Source of the DNA: Locusta migratoria
Lineage: Eukaryota; Arthropoda; Insecta; Orthoptera; Acrididae
NCBI GenBank assembly: GCA_026315105.1
Contig: CM048750.1
Location: forward strand, 74,512,797-74,576,796
DNA: 64,000 nt
Reading direction: 5' to 3'
Below are positions 31,521-42,045 of the stretch, piece by piece (positions within the stretch are counted from its first letter, which is position 1; each line of letters opens with the position of its first letter). The notes beneath the pieces were generated by a model. That model was not told the DNA's origin. It did not search any database and saw only the letters and a program-made list of their open reading frames with translations. The position numbers and the translations under genes were made by a program.

Positions 31521-31686
31521 AAATTCTTGAAAACTAAGTACTGAAAAAAGAACCAGTTTCAAATAACACTCCTAAACACAGAAACCAGTTTCAGTAGCCT
31601 AGGGAAAAATATTAGTTCATAAAAACTTTAAACTTTGGAACATTTGTCAACATCTATTATCGTTTTAAATAAGCAGTACAGATTCC

Positions 31687-31886
31687 TTGCACTGTCATAA
31701 TCGCAATTATATATAGTCAACCACAGGCATTATCTTCGTTTACCTCTAACGAATAGAAAGAACTTACACTAAAGACATAACGTACCAAAGATATACTGTA
31801 ACATTTTATACATATATTGTCATTCACACAGTAAAAGTTGGTGTCTGTGGTTGATTGTATATAAGTGAAGTTATGACAGTGAAACG
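31687..31886. mobile_element. Foldback element, ~200 bp
   Basis: The left arm TGCACTGTCATAATCGCAAT ... TAGTCAACCACAGGCA is inverted at the right as TGTCTGTGGTTGATTG ... AGTTATGACAGTGAAA. Arms are about 43 bases with a few mismatches. Confidence 0.72.
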
Positions 31887-32104
31887 AACCTGTCAACCCT
31901 GGAAGAATGATATTTCAATTGTTTGTTTCTACATTCGTATATATTTACATTAAACTTTATGGAATAATTGTACAAAGTCACATTCTGACAGTGTTTTGTA
32001 TTTTCTTTTGTAGCCATTGCAACAGGTCATCTTGTCATACAACCCACTTGTATACAATCTATACACCATACAAAATAGGCTGTGTGTGGGTATGAGGGCA
32101 TGTA

Positions 32105-33220
32105 TATTTCACATCTCCTCCTAAACCACTAAACTATTGGACCAATTTAAACCTAATTTGGTACACATATTATTTAAAGTCAAAAATCATTTGCTATGGT
32201 TACAAACCTCACCTATGATACCTAATTTATACGATACCACGTCATAAACAATGAAAACTGCTCCATCTTGCAGCGTGTGAGAGCGTGATTGTATTCGTCA
32301 ACTATTTGACAATGAGAGCACTTAGCGACTTGCAATAAACTTTGAACATAATTTCAAAACTTTACGAAACTTTTTCTCGCTGGCAGCCCCTACAAAATGA
32401 TGGAAGGAAAAAAGTTTGTCACCTACCATTTTTCCGATGTCCGTGATGTATATCTATGGCATTTGGCATGACGTTACAAGTTATTACTTCTACACTGTAA
32501 ATTGTACTAGCGAGACAATTCACAGACAGTATACTTACATTCCTTCGATACTGTATCACAGTTCGACGTATAGTTAATAAGATTTGAAGTCATAAAAAAT
32601 TTGCTGCATGAAAAATCGTTCATCCCGCATGAAGTTTCGGTTTATTAGGTCTTTACCGCTAACATCATTCAGACCATATTTTGCAGACATTAGGCACATA
32701 TATCACTGAATGTACCTTCGCATTTACATCATAGTACGACACATATTTCGGGAGATATGTTGTCATAAACAATGAAATTTCCGAATAACTGCTGCATCAT
32801 GCGCAATTTTTCCACATGTCCTAAAATAAAGGACCGATTCCAACTAAACTTGGTTCACGTTTTTCTTACTATCAGACAACAATCGCTCTTAGGTTAAAAC
32901 TACCTACGACACATAGTTCAGGAGATATGACGTCGTATTCAAAGAGTCAGAAAAACTTTCCCAAATATCAATAAATATTGTGTTTATTGAATTAAATTAT
33001 TGTTATACATCATTTGGATTTTATTTCTATTTTTCTTGCTTTGGACACTGCACTTTTGGGCATTATGGATATTTCTTTGTTTTACGGTTTCATAATTTCT
33101 AATTTGTTTTTATGGATGCATGGAGATGAAATCTTTTTTGTTTTTATTTTCGTTTCTAATATCAGACTGGAAAAAATGCATATATACCCGGGCAATGGCG
33201 GGTTTAGCATCTAGTATAAT
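32105..33220 (+). repeat. AT-rich dispersed repeat ending in an RTE-like tail
   Basis: A block with AAACTTTACGAAACTTTTTC and ATGATGGAAGGAAAAAAGTT at 32350-32420 recurs with changes at 54135-54210 and 57528-57600. The block ends at ACCCGGGCAATGGCGGG ... CATCTAGTA (33187-33216), text of the type found at RTE-family 3' ends. No RT coding is preserved. Confidence 0.5.
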
Positions 33221-33229
33221 ATAAAATAC

Positions 33230-33330
33230 CAGCTGATGAGGGAGGTTTAAACCCTTGAAACGCCTTGTGGGGTTAATTAACAGTAGTGACTGGTAACCGA
33301 AATACCTTGTGTTTTAATCAGTTTAGGAAT
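33230..33330. repeat. Foldback-type arm fragment
   Basis: ACCAGCTGATGAGGGAGG ... CCTTGAAACGCC ... GGTAACCGAAATACC resembles one arm of the GGTTTCGAA-type foldback elements. The second arm was not found. Confidence 0.3.
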
Positions 33331-33932
33331 TAATTAGTGTTGTTCTTTCACTCTTAGACTTCAACTCTGTAGATTTATTTTCTCATGTAGATTTATTTTA
33401 GTACAATTATGTAGTAGTGTTCTTTCACTAACCAGCTGGTTTAATTGGTATGCTTCCCCATACCTCGTTATTCATGTGTTAGGTTTTATATTAATTTCTG
33501 TTTGTCAGGTGTGATAGCTATACTTGCATCATCAGCAAAAAGTACTAGCTTAGCATCTTTGTGAATGTAGAATGGCAAGTCATTAATATATATTAAGAAC
33601 AGCAAATGACCCAAGACCGAACCTTGAGGAACTCCATTTTTGATAACTCCCCAGTTAGAGGAATTAATCTAATTTGTGAATTATGCCGTCACAAAAGTAT
33701 TTCGTCATTTACCAAGTAGTAGAAAACGTCTGACAGATAGCCAACTAGTATTTAAAAAGAAATTAAAGGAATTTCTGAATGGCAAATCCTTCTACAATGT
33801 AGTTGAATTTTTAGATAAAACTTTTTAAAAAAATTTAAAAAATGTAGTAAACAAATCCTTAAACAGTGATTGTCAAGTGTAGACAACATTTAATAAACCG
33901 ACACGTTCCACATCATTACAAAATGTCGTATA

Positions 33933-34713
33933 CAGGGTGTCACAAAAAGGTACGGCCAAACCTTCAGGAAACATTCCTCACCCACAAAGAAAGAAAATAT
34001 GTTATTTGGACATGTGCCCGGAAAAGCTTAATTTCCTCATTTTATTACTTCTCTTCAAATCACATTAATCGTGTAATGGAAACATACAGCAACAGAACGT
34101 ACCAGCGTGACTTGAAACACTTTGTTACAGGAAATGTTCAAAATGTCCTTTGTTAGCGAGGATACATGCATCCACTCTCCGTCGCATGGAATTCCTGAAG
34201 CGCTGATGCAGCCCTGGAGAATGGCGTATTGTATCACAGCCGTCCACAATACGAGCACGAAGAGATTCTACATTTGGTACCGGGGTTACGTAGAAAACAG
34301 CTTTCAAATGCCCCCCATAAATGAAAGTCAAGAGGGTTGAGGTCAGGAGAGCGTGGAAACCATGGAATTGGTCCGCATCTACCAATCCATCGGTCACCGA
34401 ATCTGTTGTCGAGAAGCGTGCGAACACGTCGACTGAAATGTGCAGGAGCTCCATTGTTCATGGACCACATGTTGTGTCGTACTTGTAAAGGCACACGTTC
34501 TAGCAGCACAGGTAGAGTATCCCGTACGAAATCATGATAATGTGCTCCAGTGTGCGTAGGTGGAAGAACATGAGGCCCAATCAAGACATACTAAAATGAG
34601 CTCTAACATGGAAATTAAGCGTTTCCGGACACATGTCCACATAACATATTTTCTTTATTTGTGTGTGAGGAATGTTTCCTGGAAGTTTTGCCGTACGATT
34701 TTGTAACACCCTG
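33933..34713 (-). mobile_element. Tc1/mariner element, 781 bp, with ~110-bp inverted ends
   Basis: Ends CAGGGTGTCACAAAAAGG and, in reverse complement, CAGGGTGTTACAAAATCG, with inverted similarity continuing through AGGAAACATTCCTCAC and AAAATATGTTAT for more than 100 bases. Flanked by TA (33931-33932 and 34714-34715). It sits in the LINE-B UTR exactly where copy 1 of LINE-B reads GTCGTATATATGATC. Confidence 0.9.
34125..34584 (-). pseudogene. mariner transposase C-terminal remnant (DD41D-like spacing)
   Basis: The 116-codon antisense frame 34234-34584 carries the catalytic-core text MWSMNNGAPAHFSRRVRT, GDRWIGRCGPIPWFPRSPDL and NPLDFHLWG. The residue expected to be the second catalytic Asp (normally HDGAPxHF) is Asn at about position 44. 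The candidate third Asp at about 86 leaves 41 residues between, matching the DD41D (rosa-type) spacing. The N-terminal DNA-binding domain is deleted and the C-terminus shifts frame at about 34234. Inactive. Confidence 0.78.
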
Positions 34714-34750
34714 TATATGGTTTATGGAACATATGGAACATATCTAATCG

Positions 34751-34839
34751 GTGAAGGTGTCACCGTCGTCTTCCTCGTCTGTTTGTTCTCGTTTGTTGCC
34801 GTTGACAAATACAGACTTTGGCGAGTGGCAAGAGTTTTA
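34751..34839. other. Short spacer
   Basis: TTCTCGTTTGTTGCCGTTGAC text with no recognised feature. It leads into the CpG-rich block. Confidence 0.3.
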
Positions 34840-35220
34840 GAGCACATTAAGCGAGCGAATGCCTTTCCAAATGCGGTTCATTGTGAGCGCGCTCTCGCGG
34901 CTGAAATTGGGAGGTCGGCGCGCGGTGGCCGATGGCTCGTGAAGAGCAGGCAGGCGTTTGTCGGCGCACGCCCGGGGCGCGCCGGGTCTCGAAGCGGCGG
35001 CCTGCGCGCGTGTGCGGCGACGCGTGGCAGCCACAGCAGCCGCGGGCGGCGCACGCAGCAGCAGCACGCGTGGCCGGCTCACGCACCCGGCGCCCGCGGC
35101 TGCTCGCTGGCCGCGGCACCACAAGGGCTGCCAACCAGTGGAGACCACTGCTGTGCTCCCACACCTGCTGCCGCAGCGGGCGACACTGCCGAATTACCTG
35201 GCCTTCATGTCCGACCCAAT
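34840..35220. promoter_or_regulatory. CpG-rich block, possible CpG island
   Basis: Dense CG dinucleotides (for example GGTCGGCGCGCGGTGGC and GCGCGCCGGGTCTCG). Overlapping open frames occur on five or more frames, including a 215-codon frame (34672-35319) that begins inside the mariner inverted repeat, which shows these are chance frames. Nearby core-promoter elements are not clear. Confidence 0.35.
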
Positions 35221-35316
35221 AACATCCGACACCTCATATGTGCGTCGGACATACAAAACTGCCACGATCCCCTTGAAAATGTCCTCCGCAGTTGGAGACG
35301 AACCGATGGGTTTCAG

Positions 35317-35452
35317 TAATAAATTCATAAGACCCGGAAAATTTTATTAATATTGAGTGTAATGGAATGTAGTGTGAAACGTCTGTTCCAAAGGATCGTA
35401 CACTGTAGATGGTTCGCATCTCCATACACTACTGGCCATTAAAATTAATACA
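35317..35452 (+). repeat. 136-bp flanking duplication, left copy
   Basis: From TAATAAATTCATAAGACCC to CATTAAAATTAATACA. It aligns without gaps to 37401-37536 with about nine substitutions. The last 25 or so bases are the terminal inverted repeat of the Tc1 element that continues after the right copy. Interpreted as the target-site duplication of LINE-D. Confidence 0.88.
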
Positions 35453-35719
35453 TCTTCATCATCATCATTAGAGACTGATTATGCCTTTCAGCGTTCGGTC
35501 TGGAGCATAGTAACTCTAATAAAATTCCTCCATGATCCCCTATTCAATGCTAACATTGATGCCTTGTCTGATGTTATGCCTTTTACTTCCAAATCATTCT
35601 GCACCGAATCTAAGTACTTTCTTCTTGGTCTACCTCGACTCCTCTTATCCTGCATTGACGAGCTCATGAGTCTCTTAGGCAACCTTGCTTCTCGCATGCG
35701 TGTAACATGACCCCACCAT

Positions 35720-36820
35720 CTACATATACATATACATCTACATAGATACTCTGCAAATCACATTCAAGAGCCTGGAAGAGGGTTCATTAATCACTTTCAT
35801 AACTTTTCTCTACCGTTCCATTCTCTAATAGCGCGCGGGAAGAAAGAACACCTAAATCGTTCCGTTTTCGATCTGATTTCTCTTATTTTATTGGGATGGT
35901 CATGTCTCCCTAAGTAGGTGGGTGCTAGCAAAATATTTTCACATTCAGAAGTAAAAGTCGGTGGTTGAAACTTCGCAAACAGATCACGCCGCAATGACGA
36001 ATTTCCGTGACGCTTTCCCCCCCGTAACGTGACAAAACAAAACGAGCTGCCCTTCTCTGAACCTTCTCAATGTCTTCCGTCAATCCCACCTTGTGAGGGT
36101 CCCACAAGAGGCAACAGTACTCCAGGAGAGGACGCACAAGTGTGATGTAGCCAGTCTCCTTGGTGGAGCTGGTGCATCTTCGAAGCGTTCTACCGATGAC
36201 ACGCAACCTTTGGTTCGCCTTCCCCACAACATTTCCTATGTGTTCTCTCCAGTCGAAGTTGTTCGTAATTGTAACTCCTAGGTATTTGGTAGAATATCCG
36301 ACCTTAACGTTTGACTGATCTATCGCGTAATCAAAGTTCAGCGGATTTTTTTTAGTGGTCATGTGTATTACTTCACACTTTTCTTTATTTAGTGTCAATT
36401 GTCAATTTTCGCACCATGCAGAAATTTGGTCAAAATCCCTTTGCATTTGATTCTGATCCTCTGTTGTCTTCACTAACCGATAAACTACACCATCATCCGC
36501 GATCAGTCTAAGGGAGCTATTCAGATTGACTCCTAAATCGTTTATAAACACGAGGAAGAGTAGGGGATCTATAACGCTTCCCTGTGGAACGCCATACATC
36601 ACTTCTGTTTTACTCGATGATTTACCGTCAATTATAACGAACTGTGTTCTTTCTGATAGAAAATCGCGAATCCAATCGCACAATTAGGGAGATATTCCAT
36701 GAGCACGCAATTTCATAAGAAGCCGCTTGTGGGGTACAGTGTCAAAAGCCTTCCTGAAATCCAAAAATATGGAATCGATTTGAGATACCTTGTCGATGGC
36801 ACTTAACACTTCATGTGAAG
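35720..36820 (-). mobile_element. LINE-C (CR1-like), 5'-truncated, inside LINE-D
   Basis: The antisense 3' tail TACATATACATATACATC begins at about 35720. UTR and ORF2 follow up to GGCACTTAACACTTCATGTG near 36819. This is the best-preserved LINE-C copy in the window and serves as reference for 9131-10471. Confidence 0.88.
35797..36683 (-). pseudogene. LINE-C reverse transcriptase, C-terminal half
   Basis: Three frame segments in order. 36402-36683: RT fingers/palm with GVPQGSVIDPLLFLVFINDL and the active-site box as LRLIADDGVVY (xADD kept, with Ile for the usual Phe). 35925-36398: STKYLGVTITNNFDWREH, then VRPLLEYCCLLWDPHKVGLT, the thumb region. 35797-35994: FQPPTFTSECENILL and FFPRAIREWNG near the C-terminus. 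Breaks at about 36400 and 35960 and the missing N-terminal half make it inactive. Family function: RNA-templated DNA synthesis for retrotransposition. Confidence 0.87.
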
Positions 36821-36942
36821 TCTGTTCGCTCTAACTGCTTCATCTATGGTGTTCATTCCCAGTTTTTCTTTGATTTACTCATTATGGACACCCTCCTGCC
36901 ATTGTTCCCATCTATTAGAACCTGCAATCATTCTTGCTACTT

Positions 36943-37254
36943 TCATATGTGTAACATCTTATGAATAAGGTAACCTGTATCCACCCAACTTTCACTCCCA
37001 TACAACGAAGTTGGTCGAAAGATAGGGCGGTTCACTGCTAACTTAGTCTTGGTACTGACTTCCTTCTTGCAGAAGACAGTAGATCTTAGCTGAGCACTCA
37101 CTGCATTAGCTTTGCTGCACCTCGATTCCAGTTCTTTCGTTATGTTGCCATCCTGTGAGAAAATACATCCCAGGTACTTGAAACTGTCTACCTGTTCTAA
37201 CTTTGTTTCTCCTATTTGGCACTCAATCTGTTTGAATCTCTTTCCCACAGACAT
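36943..37254 (-). pseudogene. LINE-D ORF fragment
   Basis: Antisense residues ECQIGETKLEQVDSFKYLGC, IFSQDGNITKELESRCSKAN, LFRPTLLYGSESW-like text (here FRPTSLYGSESW). This is the region after the RT core in RTE-like elements, parallel to VVDEFCYLGSKITS in LINE-A. The catalytic core is not preserved in this truncated copy. Confidence 0.78.
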
Positions 37255-37400
37255 TACTTTCCTTTTGGGACATGCTGATGTTCATATCATAATCCTTTCA
37301 ATCGAATCGGCCAATACAACTAACTCATCCGCATATGCGAGACTGCTTATTTCGTTTTCACCTACTTTAATTATTATTTATTATCAATTATTACTTTAAT

Positions 37401-37536
37401 TAATAAATTCATAAGACCCGGAAAATTTTAGTAATATTGAGTGTAATGGGATGTTGTATGAAACGTCTGTTCCAAAGGATCACACACTGTAGATGGTTCG
37501 TATCTACATACACTACTGCCCATTAAAATTAATACA
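37401..37536 (+). repeat. 136-bp flanking duplication, right copy
   Basis: Partner of 35317-35452, same length. It continues directly into the rest of the Tc1 element, so this side holds the original junction. The TA insertion dinucleotide of Tc1 is at 37509-37510. Confidence 0.88.
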
Positions 37537-38909
37537 CCAAGAAGAAATGCAGATGATAAACGGGTATTCATTGGACAAATATATTATACTAGAACTGACA
37601 AAGATTACATTTTCACGCAATTTGGGTGCATAGATCCCGAGAAATCAGTACCCAGAACAACCACCTCTAGCCGTATTAACGGCCGTGATACGACTGGGCA
37701 TTGAGTTAAACAGAGCTTGGATGAAGTGTACAGGTACAGATGCCGATGCAGCTTCAACACGATACCACAGTTCATCAAGAGTAGTGACTGCCGTGTTGTG
37801 ACGAGTCAGTTGCTCGGCCACCATTGACCAGACTTTTTCAGTTGGTGAGAGATCTGGAGAATGCACCGGCCGGGGCAGTAGTCGAACATTTTCCGTATCG
37901 AGAAAGGCCGGTACAGGACCTGCAACATGCGGTCGTGCATTATCCTGCTGAAATGTAGGTTTTCGCATGGATCGAATGAAGGGTAGAGCTGCGGGTCGTA
38001 ACACATCTGTAATGTAACGGCCACTGTTCAAAGTGCCATCGATGCGAACAAGAGGCGATCGAGAAGTGTAACCAGTGGCACCCCATACCATCACGATGGC
38101 TGATAAGCGAGTATGGGGATGACGAATACACGCATCCAATGTGCAATCATCGCGATGTCGCCAAACACGGATGCGACCACCATGATGCTGTAAACAGATT
38201 CATCCGGAAAAATGACGTTTTTCCATACGTGCACCTAGGTTCGTCATCGCATACACCATCGCAGCTGCTCCTGTCTGTGATGCAGCCTCAAGGATAACTG
38301 CAGCCATGGTTTGCGAGCTGATAGTTCATGTTGCTGGAAACGTCTTCGAACTGCTCGTGCAGATGGTTGTTGTCTTGCAAATGTTCACATCTGTTGACTC
38401 AGGTATCTGGACATGGCTGCACGATCCGATACAGCCATGGGCATGAGGTGCCTGTCATCTCGACTGCTAGTGATACGAGGCCGTTGGGATCCAGCACGGC
38501 GTTCCGTATTGCCCTCCTGAACCCACCAATTCCATATTCTGCTAATAGTCATTGGAACGCGAACAACATGAGCAGTAATGTCACGATACGATTAATCGCA
38601 ATCGCGATAGGCTACAGTCCGACCTTTATCAAAGTCGGAAACGTGATGGTACGCATTTTTCCTCCTTACACGAGGAATCTCAGCAACGTTTCTCCAGGCA
38701 ACGCTAGTCAACTGCTGTTTGTGTATGAGAAATCGGTTGGAAACTTTCCTCGTGTCAGCACGTTGTAGGTGTCGCCACCGGCGTCAACCTTTTGTGAATG
38801 CTCAGAAAAGTTAATCATGTCCATATCACAGCATCTTCTTCTTGTCGGTTAAATTTCGCGTCTGTAGCACGTCATCTTCGTGGTGTAGCAATTTTAATGG
38901 TCAGGAGTG
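37511..38909 (-). mobile_element. Full-length Tc1-like transposon, 1399 bp
   Basis: Left end CACTACTGCCCATTAAAATT and right end, in reverse complement, CACTCCTGACCATTAAAATT; TA flanks at 37509-37510 and 38910-38911. The length fits a complete Tc1 element. It encodes a decayed transposase on the minus strand. Confidence 0.92.
37645..38640 (-). pseudogene. Tc1-like transposase (DD34E), decayed
   Basis: N-terminal helix-turn-helix region near 38420-38640 (RTVAYRDCD then a stop, ISRIWNWWVQEGNTERRAGS). The first catalytic Asp is in PDES near 38200, followed by a frameshift. The 165-codon frame 37645-38139 holds the second Asp in QQDNARPHVA and Glu in SPDLSPTEKVWSMV, with 34 residues between, the DD34E pattern of Tc1. 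All three catalytic residues are present, but the stop and frameshift make it inactive. Function of the family: cut-and-paste transposition into TA. Confidence 0.88.
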
Positions 38910-38984
38910 TATATATTCGAAATTAAATAATAAATCATTTACTCGGAATTTGAGAATACATTCGCATGCCAAAATTATTTGGTG

Positions 38985-39084
38985 AAGGAGGCGGAGCCGT
39001 GAAGGAGACGCGTAGCATTCTAAGACGCCTTGCTGCGGAACGCTCAGTTGTTCGCCGTCGGTGATTCGAGTCCTCCATCGGGCA

Positions 39085-39146
<62 letters not shown>

Positions 39147-39235
39147 GTGGTTATGCGAGTTTAATTAGTCTGTAAGCCTAGTGACTGATGACCAAAGAAG
39201 TTAATTCCCATAGATTCACAAACATTTGAAAATTT
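38985..39235 (+). mobile_element. tRNA-derived SINE with long GT microsatellite
   Basis: Head GGAGGCGGAGCCGTG... then ACGCCTTGCTGCGGAACGC, B-box GGTGATTCGAGTCC, then (GT)n at about 39089-39145, then GGTTATGCGAG and the 3' end ATTCACAAACATTTGAAAA. Same subfamily as 11750-11930. Confidence 0.82.
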
Positions 39236-40005
39236 GATGAGCGCTGGATTAGCTAATTCGTCGCACACTTTTCTGTCTGTGTTTTAAACAGGAACATATT
39301 TCCTTTTTTCTTAACCCATAGGAGAATTATCAGTTGGTTACACTATGTCGCAAATTTTCATGGCACCGAAACACTGACATTAGATTGGATGTAGGAACAA
39401 ACAAATTTGAAGGTGTGCTCTTTACCACTTTAGTACTGACCCATTTGAGCATGAGGGTATCGATGACATAGCGTCGAAACTTTGGCGCTCATCTTCTCGG
39501 AAACTGTTTCATGTTGGCACCTATGCGAAAGCAGTGGTTCAGTTATCTTTACACTTCTTCCCCTGTGTAAAATTTCGGCCGTCTCAAAGAGCGATCTATG
39601 GTGCGCTCTGCCAGAGGCCAAACGAGTCGGTAGTTATTCGTAAGACTCAGTCTGTGAAGGGAAAGTGTTGCGTTGCACCTGCTTGACATCAAACAAGCCG
39701 ATGATGCCCCTTCCAGTTTATAATGAAAATCTGCGAAAGCGAAGGGACAAGACGGCTGTTTAAAAAAATTATTTCATAAGGGTTGTTTTATTTTGGACAT
39801 ATTCATGTTGAAGCCCAAATTGTAGATGTAAAGTATTACTATGTAATATTGACGCATTAAGAGATCTGTAGATGGCAACAGAGGCTTGCCATAACCGATT
39901 CTAATAAATTTCGATAAAAGTTTGATGTAAACTTTTGTTTTTATTTCTTTTAATTATCAGAAAGCGATCTTTGTTAGAGTTATTAGGCAGATATTCATTA
40001 AAAAC

Positions 40006-40008
<3 letters not shown>
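39236..40008. other. Gene-free stretch
   Basis: No recognised feature. The 63-codon antisense ORF 39430-39621 has no domain I recognise. Confidence 0.35.

Positions 40009-40060
<52 letters not shown>
40009..40060. repeat. (TA)n microsatellite, ~26 units
   Basis: Uninterrupted TA dinucleotides followed by TGTATATGTATGG. Confidence 0.95.
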
Positions 40061-40067
<7 letters not shown>

Positions 40068-41670
40068 GTATGGTAAATACGCTACCACTTTAGCTGTTAA
40101 CCCGCTATCTGCATTAAATTTTGGAGCGATAATATAATGTGTTTTTCTGGTGTAATTTAATTTAGAGATCTAGGTTCACAAAAGGGAATATAATCCGCAA
40201 AAATATTTAATTTTCTGAGCTAGCATTATGTGGTGGTTTCGCAAATGTTTCTTTTGTGTTTGGCGCGATAATTTTTCTTTTATATTGTATAAAATCACTG
40301 CAATTTTGCAGGTATTTTTATATGTTTTAAATATGTTTGCTCATGAAAGCTATCCTGAGGGTATATATCTATCTCAGTTTAAATCTTTCATTTATGTGTT
40401 TTAGTTAATATGCATTAAACATTTACAGCGTTTTCATTGTTTTGCACCATAGATTTTTTTATGCAGCTAAAATGTAGATTTTTTGCTTTCCCAGTATCGT
40501 ATACATTATTTCAATTTAATTTCGACACTCTTACCTATTTGGTCGGCATGAAATTTGTTACAGTCGTCACAAGAAATTTTGTAGATGCGTGAATTGAATT
40601 TAAAACAGTCGAAACTTTTTTTTTCTTAATGCAATAATTAAACAAGTAAGAGACCAAAACTGTCACTAATGCCTCTCTCTTCTTCTTGTGAGTGTTTCAA
40701 CATCTTCCTTTCTTCGCCGAGTCTGCGAAGCCCTTTCTCACTCCTTATTTTATCAGTCTTCATAATTTCCAACGATTTATACTATATGAAAAGACACAAT
40801 CACGTAAGAAAAGTACTGAAATATTCTATATTCGAAGAAGACTGTGTGATGATTATGCAGCCATCATTACCATCTATGGGGTTTCCAAATAACCCGTTAT
40901 TAACTTGTAGTGGGGAATGAGTACATAATGTTCTGATACGGAACCCATGTCTGGAAATGTCATCCAGTATAAGTGTGAGCAATTCTTTGAAACTGAGAAG
41001 CAAATCATGTCTCCCGCACGTTCTTTGCTGTCCATATTTTGGATGGAGATACTATGAGCCGAAAACTGTATAACAAACATGAATACTACAATATGTACCT
41101 TAAACGCTATGAGCACACGGCTAATGGAAGAGACTTGTTGACATTATAGATGATGAGGACATGGTCTTAAAGCATACATTTTAGAGACCACGTTTATCAT
41201 TTATTTTGTTGTTGTTTTTCTCCATACTACCTCCTTCCAAAGTATGTAAAGCAAACAGCAAACGGTGGATGAGATTTTTCCATACTGTAAAAGATAAGGA
41301 AGTAGATGGCATTCTGGAAAATGATTCCTTACCAAAATATTAATTACTAACTCTCGTCTACAACTCCCTGAAGTTGTAACGAGAATTTTTGAGAACCCTC
41401 CATGCTGCAACATGCTGCTGTAATGATAACAGACGTTAGTGTTCCCCGCTTTATAAATGAGCGACTTACCTACATTTTAAAAAACAAAACAAACAGTATT
41501 GTATAGGCTCTTCTGAAGGTTGGGGAACACTGAAAATGGGATTGTCGCAAACGGTTGATTCCTGTCTGTGATGCTATCTTATTAGAAACGGATTATCTAC
41601 ATTTGAGTCTCGTAAAGATCTGTTAGCGTCCTGTTGTAATGTCTTCTCATCCAAATTCACGAGACTTAGG
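40061..41670. other. Gene-free AT-rich stretch
   Basis: Short ORFs (for example 40669-40920 + and 41201-41413 -) do not resemble known domains. Confidence 0.35.
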
Positions 41671-41675
41671 TCTTC

Positions 41676-42045
41676 ATGTGTGGAGGGATCGGGAGTGTGC
41701 GGAAGATAACTTTTGTGTGGCGTCTCCCAGCGAAACTTCTGCAACGTAGCCCAAGCAACCTACTTAGTATACGGGCGTCCATGCAACAGAATGGTGCCGT
41801 ACGTTTCGCTGGGAATATTTTCCATATTCACCATGCAGTCCCGAACACTCTACCCAAGTGATTTCAATATTTTTGGAGCTCTGGAGTTTTACAATCGCGA
41901 CCATCGATTCGTTTCGGACGGAGAGGTGCACATCTGTGTACAGTCACGTTGTCGTGGACACCTGCAAACATTTTACATAACGGTAGCGACAGTCATGTAT
42001 CGCATTGTGGTAAATGTAGTAACAGTTAAGGTGATTACTTTTTAA
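41676..42045 (+). pseudogene. mariner-like transposase C-terminal remnant
   Basis: Frame 41713-42045 has LYPSDFNIFGALEFYNRDHR then FVSDGEVHICVQSRC, parallel to the mariner text SPDLxPSDxxLFGxLKxxLxGxRFxSDEEV, where PSD holds the third catalytic Asp. It ends in residues like IVVNVVTVK, the usual C-terminal patch. A second frame overlaps upstream with HAVPNTL. No inverted ends recognised. Confidence 0.6.

Larger units (their letters stand above)
33490..34750. mobile_element. LINE-B fragment with inverted 5' part, split by mariner
   Basis: 33490-33655 is antisense RT coding (sense residues GVIKNGVPQGSVLGHLLF and LVLFADDASIAI, with the FADD catalytic box intact). 33656-33932 is the sense-strand ORF2 end (NYAVTKVFRHLPSS) and UTR. 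The UTR continues after the mariner at 34716-34750. Head-to-head inversion of the 5' part with the 3' part upright is the signature of twin priming during LINE integration. Confidence 0.78.
35453..37400 (-). mobile_element. LINE-D (RTE-like), inserted in Tc1 end and itself split by LINE-C
   Basis: The antisense 3' end at 35453 has a TCATCATCATCA tail. Coding for the C-terminus is at 35488-35720 (RLPKRLMSSSMQDKRSRGRP) and coding for the upstream part is at 36820-37300 (VDSFKYLGCIFSQDGN, LYGSESW). Joining both sides restores NRLRWWGHVTRM-like text, showing LINE-C at 35720-36820 inserted into one element. 5'-truncated near 37375. Confidence 0.85.

Noticed and set aside
34672..35319. 215-codon + strand ORF
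   Set aside because: Its ATG lies inside the mariner inverted repeat and it then crosses LINE-B tail and a CpG-rich block, which explains the lack of stops. No domain.
38328..38768. 146-codon + ORF
   Set aside because: Antisense shadow of the Tc1 transposase N-terminal region.
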